Source: Bathymodiolus brooksi (taxonomy: Eukaryota > Mollusca > Bivalvia > Mytilida > Modiolidae). From it: DNA of 64,000 nt. The DNA lies in contig OY804579.1 in NCBI GenBank assembly GCA_963680875.1, positions 39,578,397-39,642,396 on the forward strand. Reading direction: 5' to 3'. Every line of letters starts with the position of its first letter. Within the stretch, counting starts at the first letter, position 1. The translations under genes were made by a program, and so were the position numbers. Below are positions 1 through 56,200 of the stretch, piece by piece. The notes under the pieces are model-generated. The model ran no database searches, was not told the DNA's origin, and saw only the letters and a program-made list of their open reading frames with translations.

Positions 1-159
1 CGGTTTATTTTGAGGAATCACATACCCTCCTTTTGTACTGTTCATCAAAAAATTCTTTAACAGATTTCTGTGTTCCCATAATGATGAATTACTTTTTTTT
101 TCTATTGTAGGAACAGTAAATTTCTATTTAATTGTCATTGAACAAAGAAACATGGAAGA

Positions 160-11972
<11,813 letters not shown>

Positions 11973-12017
11973 TTAGATGCAGATGGAAAGAAGAAATTAT
12001 CGTCGTGCGAAGTTGGA

Positions 12018-12023
12018 AATAAA
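12018..12023 (+). terminator. METTL22 polyadenylation signal
   Basis: AATAAA lies 46 nt past the stop codon, the first canonical signal in the 3' UTR. A second AATAAA occurs near 12387. No transcript evidence is available to choose between them. Confidence 0.55.
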
Positions 12024-12147
12024 TTAAATTGTTGAGCATGAAGTTGTGCTATACTCAAAAATCATCCAAATAAACACTGGATACAGTGATCTAATTATCT
12101 GTTTTTTTAAGAAAAGTACAAAAATCGTACATGAGCTCTGAAGTGGA

Positions 12148-12362
12148 TTAGGATTATCAGTATTTAACACCATTTTCAAAGATTTATAAGTGAAGGAAAC
12201 CAAAATAACCAAAGAAACCTCTGACTTTGTCCAAGTAAAATTTATCACAGGTTTACCAAGTACACAAGTAGTGGAACTCACAAGCACCAATGGTGTTAGA
12301 CATTAGTTGCATATTTGGATGTAATTCCAATAACTATATGATCGTGACCATGACATCCCTTT
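12148..12362 (-). mobile_element. SINE family A, diverged copy
   Basis: The order of blocks is kept (TTTAACACCATTTTC, GTGAAGGAAACC, ATATGATCGTGACCATGAC), but with many substitutions and small deletions. It is an old copy in the METTL22 3' flank. Confidence 0.65.
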
Positions 12363-12655
12363 GACGCAGAAGTGAATTTTATATTCAATAAAATATGCAT
12401 TCTTATCTGTTATTCAGCATCTGTCCTCTTCTGCCAAATGAAGTTTGTTTAGAAACTTGTCATTGCCTGATCATCAGGTTATTATTGCTTCTTTTATTTT
12501 TATTTCTTAAGTATCCATAGAAATATATAAAACTATATTGTAACCTGTCCTGTAATGTTTATTAAATTAGCAGTGTTTCCATTTCTCTCAGGGTATTAGA
12601 TTAAGAAAACATGAAAATATATCATATTGGTAAGGTGAAATTGGGTCAAACTTTA

Positions 12656-12832
12656 TCAAGAGAAAACCACCAACCTGTTGCAAGTTACTGACAAACTTTA
12701 TCACATAATGTTGTATCTAGTACACCTCGCCATGAACAAGGTAAGAACTCACAAGATTAGTGGTGAGATAGGCACTGATTGCACAGGTAGTTGTAAATCC
12801 ACATACCATACGATCACCACCACGACCACCCC
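12656..12832 (-). mobile_element. SINE family A, 3' truncated
   Basis: It retains the CAAGTTACTGACAAACTTTA block and the head (GATTGCACAGGTAGTTGTAA, then ACGATCACCACCACGACC). The TTTCCTCCACC core is lost. Confidence 0.75.
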
Positions 12833-13613
12833 TAATTCTGAGAAGACTGAGCAGTAATGGGTATATAGGAATTGGTATTGTTCTTTGTTCAGTTTCCATG
12901 GAAACACAACATTTTGACATATTTTACCTCTAAATTAGAAAACTTCATTGTTTAAACAGCAGAGCTGCTATCACATAGCCTTTTTGAAAATGTAATCCAT
13001 GTAATCACAGAATGACGGCTGATAAATCTGTTGATGCAGCGTGTATTCTATCCGCTACATATTCACTAGATTTTATCATCCCTACCCACCTCTATAAACA
13101 AAAGATTGAGCTGAGCCAAAAAGCCTTGTAGAAACTATGTGTTTAACACAGGTGCTCCATAAGGAAAAGCAGTTCTTTATTCACTAGTGGCAACCGTAAT
13201 GTTACTTACTTATGTTAAAAACCCAGTGACAATTTATATTCAGTGATTAGTCTGAAAAGAGGAAATGACAGGATTGTGAATAGGTCAAACGGAACATTCC
13301 CTCGTTTATCTGTGACACAGATACATGTATTCCATAACATTTAACCATGTCATGATGGCAAGTGTAAAAGTTTCGAAGTAATGACTTACATTTTACTTAC
13401 CACTAGGAAACTTTGGTTCAGTTAACTTACTTGTTAGCAGCAACTCTCTATCATAAAGGAAATCATGATGGAAAACAAGCTCTGGAATATCATATCAACT
13501 GAGATATTCTATTCTATATGCAGGTTCTGCTTACATCTATTAGAAGTCTTTAATTTGATTCTCTGTCATTAGATGGTCCACAACCAACAGATTCCACCTT
13601 TTTAATTACTAGT

Positions 13614-13879
13614 CTGGGGCCGTCATGGTCGTGATCGTATGGTAGTTGGATTTCCAACTAACTGTCCAATCAGTGCCTATCACCACTAATGTTGTGAGTT
13701 CGAACCCGGCTCAGGTGAGGTGTACTCGATACAACATTATGTGATCAAGTTTGTCAGTGACTTGCGACAGGTGAGTGGTTTTCTCTTGGTACTCCGGTTT
13801 CCTCCACCAATAAAACTGACCACCACGATATATAACTGAAATATTGTTGAAAGTGGTGTTAAACACCATAAACCAAACC
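13614..13879 (+). mobile_element. SINE family A, full-length copy
   Basis: This is a good reference copy: head GGGCCGTCATGGTCGTGATC, A-box-like TATGGTAGTTGGAT, B-box GAGTTCGAACCCGGCTC, core GGTACTCCGGTTTCCTCCAC, end GTTAAACACCATAAACC. The pol III promoter boxes mark it as tRNA-derived. Confidence 0.9.
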
Positions 13880-15189
13880 TGATCATGACCTGTTATTGTA
13901 CTAAACATGTTTTCTTGATGTGATTTCTGTGAAAGGCTGCAGTCTTTTTTGTGAACTTATGAATGTTTTTTTTTAGCATACTTGACCCAAAGTGCCATGT
14001 TAGGTATTGCCATCACTTGGCATCCATACACTTACATTTTCATCTTCTTCTCTGAAACCACTGGACCAATTGGGAACTAATTAGTCGGAATGTTCATTAA
14101 TTGGTCCCTTACAAATGTTTTTTTTTGTTCATCAGAAGTGCATAAAAGAAACAATGGGCCCAAAGGTGTCACAAAGGGTGTGTGATTGTTTTCCCTATGG
14201 TGAGCATACAGGGTCGTTTAAAATTTTGGATTTTTTTCTACTAATATTTGTCAGTTTTTAGCAGTTTTCTCATCTAGTAATGACTGATTTTTTTCTATGT
14301 TAAGTTCTAAAATAAAGTTTGTTGCTGTTTAAAATATGCTAGCAATCAGCGCTGTGGATAGTACATAATTGTTTGCATGCAATTTGTTGTTGGGTGAACA
14401 TCAATGATGGGCATTACATTGTGTATTATGTACAACAAAATATTGTCACACCTTTCACTATTCAACTGGTCCTGGTACAGATATAAAATCATGTTTCTAA
14501 GGCAACAGTCATCATTGTACAAATTTCAGCTTTCAATTTAATTAAACATATATCAATTTACCATCCAATAATATTCAAAAATCGTTCACAAACATCTTCA
14601 AATGCATATATTTATATGTATTTTGTAGTGTCTCTCAGGTTCTCGTTTCTATAGTTGCAGTTATCATTTTGAAGGGAAAAAAATAAAATTCATAATTGCA
14701 TCTAATTGTGTTGACATACATCTCTTCAAATTTAGTACATATTGATTCAGTAGACACTAGAAACAGATATATAATAGAAGGGAACAAAATCGGGCTAAAA
14801 CGAAAAAAATAAAAATTCCCAACAATAGGCAAATTATCTCCATTGTTGGTGCCCCATTTGCAGCCAAGTGCATCATTGGAACATTCCAATTTTTGTGTTA
14901 AAACAAAATAAGATTATATGAAGTATAAAGTATAATTATCTGCATGAGAACCAAAATCGGCCCTTACCTTTATAGTTTTAGTACATTTTTGTATATTATG
15001 GTTTTGGTTTATATAATGATAGACAACTGTCATGTAATAGATTGAAATGTTAAAATATACAGATGAGCTAAAATGTAAGTAAGAATGGTGATATTTGCTT
15101 CTTAAAACATTACAATTGAGAGGTTGCATGTACTATCATTGTTCATTTGTGCACAATGTGTCAAAATTGGTCAAAATACTAGTGATTTA

Positions 15190-15470
15190 TCACTTATTTT
15201 ATTTGCATAATTTGTTTGTTTGCTTTTAATATGATCTAATTTGCTTTTGTGATCATATTTGCTTTTGATGTGATCTTATTTGCTTTTGTGATATTATCTG
15301 CTTTTGTGATCTTATTTGCTTTTTATATGCAATCTTATTTGCTTTTATATGATCTTATCTGCTTTTATGTGCTCCTATTTGCTTTTTATGTGCTCTTCTT
15401 TGCTTTTATGTGCTCTTACTTGCTTTTATATGCTCATATTTGAATTATCTGTGCTTGCCTGTTTTAAAAA
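15190..15470 (+). repeat. Minisatellite, about 20-22 bp unit
   Basis: Repeated TTTGCTTTTATATGATCT-like units, about 12 copies, with GTGATC/GTGCTC variants. Open frames here only reflect the repeat. Confidence 0.85.
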
Positions 15471-15559
15471 AATTATGTTTGCTTGTATATATGCTATAGT
15501 CGGTTTTAAGAGCTTCATGTAGCTCATGTTATTTGTTATATGTATATATGTGCTGACTT

Positions 15560-15705
15560 TAAATAAAATTTACTTACTTACTTTCGTCTTCATTTGAAAA
15601 CCAACTCGGGGAGGGTTGGGATTCTATTAACTGGTTTAGCCCTGCCACAATTATTTACCTGTCCCAAGACAGGTCCTGGATTTCCAATGTACAGCCGTAT
15701 GGGAA
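15560..15705 (+). mobile_element. Dispersed repeat E
   Basis: Contains TTTCGTCTTCATTTGAAAA, then GGGTTGGGATTCTATTAACT and GGTTTAGCCCTGCCAC. The reverse copy is at 16640-16870; related partial copies are near 5815-5950, 32755-32950 and 55555-55720. The class is unknown. Confidence 0.65.
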
Positions 15706-18221
15706 AATGATTAAAAAAATATTCTAAAAATTACAAATTGATTAAAAATGAACATTGATTAACGCATGTCTAATCTAATTTTAGATCTTTTGTGTTGTGG
15801 GGTACAAGACATAATTTAACTTAGGACCATATTGGAAATTTTTTTAATCTTCACATAAACCACTGAACATAGTGAAAGCAAACTTTACAGGAAAGTTGCT
15901 TGGTACTCTACTAGAGCAGCCTTTTATTAGCTCACCTGGATCATTTGGTCCATGAGAGGTCTTGTCATCACTTTGTGTCCATTAGCTTTTAAATCAATTT
16001 AATTCTCATAAACCAGTGGCCCAATTGGACTTGAGCCACAATCAGGTCAAACCAAAGACTGAAATTTGCATTTTACTGCTCGGCTAAGCATGCAACATTA
16101 TGAACTAAGACAAGTCGGCTCGAAATCAAGATTACATGTTCAAGTGGAGCGACATGTCTACCCATGGACTTTTTTTTCCAGTGAGCTAGCACTGTTAAAA
16201 TCCAACTATTAGTGTTGGTCTAGTACAAAGGAGACATCATCATCTTGTCGAAATGTAACTGATTCCCACAATTTTATAGCTGAAAACTTGCTCCCTTAGC
16301 ATTAAAGAACAATCAATCATTCATCGACTTATTATTTTTAGGTGAGTTATTGTTATCACTTTACATCTGTAGTCGTCGTCTTAACTTTTCATATTTTAAT
16401 CTTCCCCGAAACCACTTTGCCAATTGGTACTAAGCTTGGCATGAATGTTTATAGGTTCACAAAGTCCATGTTTAGTCAATTTGTAATTTTTAGAAGATTT
16501 AAAAAAAAAAAAAAAAAAATTCCCATAAGGCTCTATATGCTAAAATATGACCTTAGGTGCAAGTCATCGTGGATTTCCATTTGACGGGAAAACAATTGTA
16601 GTAAACCATTCAAGAAATATTCCAACCAATTATTAAAAGAAAGTTTAAACAGCAATGGTCAATAATTGCACAAATATCAACAAAATGAACAATCACCTCT
16701 CCCATAACTAAATGAACACACAAGACCATCATGTAGTACATTGGAAATCCAGGCCATGACTTGGGACAGGTACAAACATGTGACAGGGCTAAACCAGTTA
16801 ATAGAATCCCAACTCTTCCCGAGTCGGCTTTCAAAATGAAGACGAAAGTGAAAAAATGAACCATGACCGGCACACACAACCTCACAATTGTAATGTTTTA
16901 GGTGCAAATATCATCCTTACTCAATGGGTCAGTGAGGTATTGTCATCATTTGGTGTCTGTAAATTTTTACATTTCAATCTTATTCTCTTGAAACCACTGG
17001 ACCAATTGGAACCAAACTTGGTAGAAATGTTCATTGGATGGTCCACTACAAAGTTTTTTTGTTAATCAGAAGTACACAAAAGAAACAAGACCTCTGGATT
17101 AATTAACAAAAGTCTCTATAAATTGAGTATATTACATGGTGTGAAAATAAAAACATCACACAAATTTTGATGTTTTTTGGGTGTTGAATGAATTGTGTTG
17201 AGAGCTTTCAATGGACTTCCTCCATCTTTCATGGTTTTTTTTTTAGAAAAACTTGACCAAAGGGTAACAATTATCAAAATTTGAAAATTTGAATTTTTCA
17301 TCCAAATTTAATGCAGTTTTTTGTGAAGTGTACATCTTAATGTGCCATCAAAAAATTTACTATTTTATTTTGAGAAGGGATCAAAATTCCAAAATTTCGC
17401 ATATTTGAAAGGTATACAGAATTTTTATTTTTTATCCAATTTTTATTGTTGTATGGAAAGTGCCCATTTCCGAAATTTGAAAGTTTAATTTCCATCTAAT
17501 TTTAATGCAAAAGTGTTCATCTTAATGGGTTATTGATGGGCCATAAAACAAAATGTAGTTAACAAGAGAGGGTTAATATGGTGCTCAATGCCACTTTCAC
17601 CAATATTTCAGTTATATTGCAGCAGTCTGTGTTTTTGGTGGAGGAAACCGGAGTACCCGGAGATTAACAAGAGAAGATGATATGGGAATCTATTAACAAA
17701 TTTAATGCAGTCACATAGATTTCTAAGTCATTCATACCTTCTGTTGTATTTGATAGGTTTGCAGGCCATCATTATTAAATAGGTTTGTGAACCATCATTG
17801 TTTAAAGGTTTTATGTTATACTGGCAAAACAAATGAAACAAAATCAAAAAACAATTTTTTATTGGCCTTTCAGCTCCACATAATATCACAAAATTAAATA
17901 TGTTCAATTTTTACATGAAAGTCATGAGATATTATTAACCCTGATAGTTGGAAGGAATTATGATTTTTTGTTTTACACATCCTGAATTCATATATTAAAC
18001 ATCAATTTCTCAGAAGAATTATTGTTTTTTTTTTTTTTTATCTGTGTGTCAATTGAAAATGTATTTTTTTACAAGAAACAACATTTACTTGGTACATGCA
18101 GACACTATTAAAAAATAAACTATGTATAAACAAGGAAACATTGTTTCAGGTAAAAACAATTGCAGAGAAAAAAAAATTTGGTATTTTTTGTAGAATACAA
18201 AAAATATTAAAATTGTTACTA

Positions 18222-18402
18222 AAGTGAAACCTGTCTAAAACGAACGAACCCAAAATAAACGGAAATCCTGTATAAACCAAACTTTGAATAAAGTCCCAAT
18301 GTAGGACATCTTTGTTAATTTAACCTTTATAAACAGAACACTTGTCTATTCCGAACAAAAAAGTTGGTCCCAAGGAGGTTTGACTTGAGACAGATTTCAC
18401 TG
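18222..18402. mobile_element. pogo/Tigger-like MITE
   Basis: Inverted ends AAGTGAAACCTGTCT and CAGTGAAATCTGTCT (right end reverse complement) enclose CTTGTCTATTCCGAAC and AAAGTTGGTCCCAAGGAGG. The same family is at 30426-30592 and, more diverged, 46635-46760. Confidence 0.7.
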
Positions 18403-19163
18403 TAATTGCCTTTTATAACGTTCATAGTAGGGATATGACAGCTATATTGAACACAAAACTAATGCATTACATAAGTGTCTGCCAGGCTTACACACATAAA
18501 ATTGATATATTGCACAACATTATTTGGGATATTTTACACATTTTAAGGAGACAACACAATAAGCAGTTTTACCCCAAGATTGCAGATTGCGTGCATGAAA
18601 TTCCTTACGAATGTCATACCTCCATACTTTTACGGTACACATTTCAAGCAGTCCTCGAAATGAAAATTTGAATTTATTGGTCCGAATCAAATTTTTGAAT
18701 TTATTCTATATATATATATATTACATATACATTGTATATCTAAATAAAAACTGAAACAAAGTTTTACTGGTCTTGGGCCGGAGGACAAGTGCTCATCATG
18801 AGGACTGTTTCAAGGAGACAATACAATAAGCAATTTTACCCTAAGATTGCAGTACATGAAATTCCTTATGCTATACCTCTGTACGGCTCGAGATGATTAT
18901 GTACTTCCGTAAAGTAGGGTCGCCTCTGGAAGCCACAATTACTGTTTTAATTTATCATTTCAATCAGGTTGAATATAATTGCATTAATTTGTAGATAAAA
19001 TAAAGGGTTGAGCAAAGACACAGTAGTCCACACATTCACGAGTAATACATGTATAGTAAGTTATGGGTTGAGCTAGTGTACATCTTACCTTGACAACTGT
19101 ACAGTAGTCAGTATACATGACAGAATTTATGGAACATTTTGCATAAACAAGTTTGGTTAAGTA

Positions 19164-19426
19164 TGTTAGGGTTATGATTATTTTGGGGTTTAATGCCACT
19201 TTAAACAATATTTCAGTTATATAGTGGCAGTCATATTTATAGGTGGAGAAAACCAGAGTACCCTAGGAAAACCACCTACTTGTCACAAGTCACTGACAAA
19301 CTTCATCACATAATACTGTATCAAGTACACCTCGCCATGAGCGGGATTTGAACTCACAACTTTAGTGGTGATGGGCATTGATTGAATAGGTAGTTGTAAA
19401 TCCAACTACCATACAATCACGATCCT
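19164..19426 (-). mobile_element. SINE family A
   Basis: Full-length reverse copy; B-box complement GGGATTTGAACTCACAAC, core GGTGGAGAAAACCAGAGTACC, head complement CAACTACCATACAATCACG. Confidence 0.85.
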
Positions 19427-19687
19427 GATAAGTACGTAAACACATAACTTACGATATTTCTTGGAATAGCATCCTCTGCGATCAGATTCTGTTCTGATTT
19501 TTTTTGTAGTTTTACAAAAACAGTCATTAAAATACACATGTAAATGAAATGTAAATTAAAGGCACCTTAACTTAGTTTAGGAGGGGAGAGGGGTTTATGC
19601 CTTTCACAACCAATTGTCAAATAACTGAAGAAAAAATTTTGCTAAAATTTGCATAAAAAAATTTCCATTCCTGAAGAACACATTCAG

Positions 19688-19942
19688 GGGTTAGGGTTTT
19701 GGTGTTTAACAACACTTGCAACAATATTTCAGTTATAACATGGCGGTCAGTTTTATTGGTGCAGGAAACTGGACTGCCCAGAGAAAACAATCGACCCGTC
19801 GCAAGTCACTGACAAACTTTATCACATAATGTTGTATCGAAGTACACCTCACCTGAGCAGGATTCGAACTTTAGTGGTGATAGGCACTGATTAAATAGGT
19901 ATTTGTTTATCCAACTACCACACGATCATGACCACGACATTC
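19688..19942 (-). mobile_element. SINE family A
   Basis: Reverse copy beginning GGGTTAGGGTTTTGGTGTTT; the head complement ends CACGATCATGACCACGAC. Confidence 0.85.
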
Positions 19943-20065
19943 CTGAACACATTAAGAAGCAGAAATCTTTACATATTTTAAAAACAAAAGTTTTGTCTTA
20001 TAGCTTTGAAATAAAATCTCCTTTTTCTCCTTGTGAATTTTTATATTACCCCCTCTACATATTTC

Positions 20066-20071
20066 TTTATT
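20066..20071 (-). terminator. Candidate SUZ12 polyadenylation signal
   Basis: TTTATT on the + strand reads AATAAA on the - strand, about 204 nt past the SUZ12 stop. It is plausible but unsupported by transcripts; AT-rich sequence yields such hexamers by chance. Confidence 0.3.
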
Positions 20072-20274
20072 TAGAATTGACAATATTTTTACTTCAACAT
20101 TAGGAATTAATATGTCCTATCAAATATGCATCCATTAGAAATTATCAATGAGAATAAAAAATACTAACCCCACTTCTGAGCCAAAATTAAAAATTTCTCA
20201 AAATAAACAGCATTACAGATTTAAAAAGTACTCATTAAAGCAACTATAAATATGAATAAAATCCAGCTAATTCA

Positions 20275-52832
<32,558 letters not shown>

Positions 52833-53217
52833 TTTCGCAGATGTTTCGCGGGAAGACAAAGCAAAATAAAATAAGAGTAAAATTGAAGTCGAAGACGGAC
52901 GAGGGCAAGTGCAATTACGGAAATTGTCAACTAACGAATCACTCGTCGCAACTCGGTTAATTCCGTCCCCCGAGGAGTGCAGCGGATTCGCCCGAGGCTT
53001 GCCGGTTGACAACGAATGTCAAGTTCTGATATATAAAAATAAATTATATCAAAATTTAGGGTTCTATCAATAAATTCAAAGATAAAATACTATAAATCTA
53101 CATGTAAGAACAAAAGTCAAATTTCTAAAATCTAATATAAGTTTTTTTTTTGCTGAGAGCACCTGACAATCATGTGGAACCCAATCATGTGACCATGAGA
53201 AAACCGACAGACGGAAG
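52833..53217. promoter_or_regulatory. Putative bidirectional promoter between SUZ12 and PLBD1
   Basis: The 385 bp between the two divergent start codons include the only CpG-rich stretch nearby (about 52890-53020, with repeated CG in 'gaagacggacgagggc', 'cgtcccccgagg' and similar). Downstream the DNA returns to AT-rich. No TATA box is apparent at a sensible distance. Two short upstream ATGs precede the PLBD1 start (53172 and 53195). Confidence 0.55.
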
Positions 53218-53278
53218 ATGTTTCATGTAGTTGTTTATTTGTTACTTGTTTTTTTGACAAGTCATAATGTGTTTTGTG
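53218..53278 (+). CDS. PLBD1: PLBD1 exon 1, signal peptide
   Basis: Twenty codons encode a hydrophobic leader ([10 protein letters not shown]) ending in Cys-Gly; the donor is TGT G|GTAGGT. Joining to 55319 makes [10 protein letters not shown] in phase. The exon is too short to stand out as an open frame; it was found by seeking a phase-1 leader upstream of the mature start. Another leader further upstream cannot be excluded. Confidence 0.75.
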
Positions 53279-56200
53279 GTAGGTCTATGTTTTCTATGAA
53301 TTGATTTTGTCATTTAAATTTGTAAATTTTAACTTTTATGGCAATAATATTTTTTTTATAGAAAATTATAGTCTATTATTATATAATCAGATATTATCTA
53401 AGATAAACAAACAAACAACAAACAAATAGTAATTAGTTTATTGTCAATCACGACGCCCACAGAGGATAAGCTTTATTTCAGGTCCACAAGATTTAAAGCA
53501 AAGTAGCAGCGATGGATACATAAAACTTCTCTATTCCCTATTCCCTTTTCCTTATTGAATTGGATTTCAAGTGTCCGATAACTCGTTTTATGTGTACACG
53601 TGCTTCTTCTTTTTTTGTCTCCAATGTTGTCGTATTCTCCCGTATTTTTCGTGGTCACTGGCCGATGTGTTGACAAGGGTAGGATCGTTAATTACAAAAA
53701 ATAATTCTTCTCACATTTTGTCTTTTCGTTAGTGCAATGAAATGCTTGACATGAAGTCATATTGATTTTGTAAATATCCAAAAATAAATATACGACGTTA
53801 TTTTACGATTTACATAATTTTTAATGATAAAATTGCAACTGATGATATTATATGATATCGGTTTCGTGACGTCACGGCTCTTTCGTATTGAAGAGTTCTA
53901 AAAAAATGATGATCCCCATTATTTGGTGCTACATGCAACTTCAATCACCATATTCTACCTTACGGTATACTGTTTTTAACTTTCATTAACACAAATGTCT
54001 TTTATTTACTGCCATTTAAATTTGCACGATAACTTGTTAAGACCATGGCGTTTTCCTGTAAGTAGATCTCAACATGCTCAACAAATCTCTTAGCAGCATA
54101 TTGTGTCTACACTGAGTATTGATATTATTTTTAGCTCACCTGGCTCACCTGGCCACCTGATCGGAAATTCAAGATGGCCACCATGACTCGACTTAATTTT
54201 AACATAGGACCCTATGGAAAAAATGTTTAAAAGTCTTCTCCTCTGAAACCAGTAAGTCAGTTTAAAGCAAACATGGGATGAATGGTCCTTAGGTGGTCAA
54301 CTTTCAAAATTATGTCCTGTGACCCCGACCTCCATCCAAGATGGCAACCATCAGCGAACATAGTTTTAACATAGGACCCTATGGGAAATATATTTAAAAA
54401 TCTTCTTCTCTGAAACCAGTAAGCCAATTTAAAGCAAACATGGCATGGATGGTCCTTAAGTGGTCAATTTTCAAAATTGTGTCCAGTGACCCTGACCTCC
54501 ATCCAAGATGGCCACCTTCAGCAGACATACTGTAGTTTTAACATAGGACCCTATGGGAAAAAATGTTTTAAAATCTTCTCCTCTGAAACTAGTAAGCCAA
54601 TATAGCAAACATGTCATCAATGGTCCTTGGGTGGTCAACTTCCAAAATTGTGTTCAGTGATCTCGGTTCAAAATGGCCGCCGTCAGCAGACATAGTTTTA
54701 ACATAGGACCCTATGGGAAAATTGTTTAAAAGTCTTCTCTTCTGAAACCAGTCAGCCAATTTAAAGCAAACATGGCATGGATGGTCCTTGGGTAGTATAC
54801 TTTCAAAATTGTGTCCGGTGACCACGACCTCCATCCATGATGGCTGCCATGAGCAGACATAGTTTTAACATAGAACCCTATGGCAGTATGGGATTTGAAT
54901 AGTAACTTGGATGTATTCAGCATGCAGACATTCTTAAGAGGACTTATTTATGTCAGGTGAGCGATACAGGCTCACCTGAGCCTCTAGTTTAAAAACATTG
55001 TCAGTGACTTACAGCAAGGGGGGGTCTTAGAGTACTCTAGCTTCATGCAACAATGTAACTGAAATATTGTTGTAAGTGGCATTAGACCCCCATTACCCAT
55101 AATTATATGCCTCCATCATTTGACGTCTGGGCATTAAGTTTTGTCCATGTGTATGTCTGTATGTCCATTCCGTATCTGGTTTCTGATCAATTTCGTAAGT
55201 TCCCTTTAAGGAAATAAGTTGAAATTCATGTCCCTGTTTACAGCTGGAAGTGGGAGGATCTGTGTACTATGGACATTTTCTTCCATTTTTTAAAATAATT
55301 TTTTTCATTCGTTTACAGGTAACTATTCCTATGGGAGTGTATACTGTTCTGACAGGAAATGTACCTATAATAAGGAGGTATTGGATTACCCCAAATCTAC
55401 AGCTGTAGGGGTATTTAATGATACCTTAATGGAAACTGGATGGGGAATACTAGATATAATATCTGGTCATGGAAAACCTGCTAATGACATTGATATTATG
55501 TATGCTGCTGGATTTTTAGAAGGTGCTCTCACAGCCCCGTAAGTTGATAAAAAGAAAGTTTATGCAGTGGTTGTCAACAATTTGGCCAATATCAACAAAG
55601 CAAACAACCACCTCTCACCTCAATCCATTGAACACAAAAATATCAAGACATATGGTGTTGGATATCCATGTCTGGTTTTGGGTACAGTCACAAAAATGAT
55701 GTTGGTTTTGTAGATGGTGTTCTCACCTTATATTCTCACCTTATATTCTCACTTTCTAGGTTGTGTCAAACTGAAGACTATAAAATTGGTATTTGTTGCT
55801 TCTCCGCTAGGCATGCAGCATAATATAAGGAGCAAGAGGAAATGCTTAGGTTGGCTTTGAATCAGGATAATGTGTCCAAGTGGAGCGACATATCTATCCA
55901 CATAATGTTGTTTCAATGAGTTAGCACTATAAAAATCCAACTAAACGTGTTGGTCTTGTACAAAATGAACATCATCATCTCATCGAAATATGACTTGTTC
56001 TTGCCATGATAAGGCTGAAAAATTGCTCATGCTAAATTGTAATTGTTAATAAAACTAAGGTTCTCATTGTTAAGGTATAGGTGACCTTAGCTGATTTTGG
56101 CTATCCTGTTTAGGCCTGTTTGGTTTTAATTGCACCTAAAACTTCAAATTATTTCGCTTTCCAATCTTTCGATTTTAAGCGTACATGATGAAGGTTATTC

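Larger units (their letters stand above)
12024..20065. other. Intergenic region between convergent METTL22 and SUZ12
   Basis: About 8 kb with no exon I can support. It holds SINE copies, a 22-bp minisatellite, a pogo-like MITE and relatives of the TAGCTCACCT and 'fattened' SINE families, each listed separately. Long T-runs and AT-rich DNA fill the rest. Confidence 0.7.

Noticed and set aside
52833..53012. Upstream in-frame extension of SUZ12 to a Met at 53012
   Set aside because: It adds 60 residues without family similarity inside the likely promoter; kept only as an alternative start.
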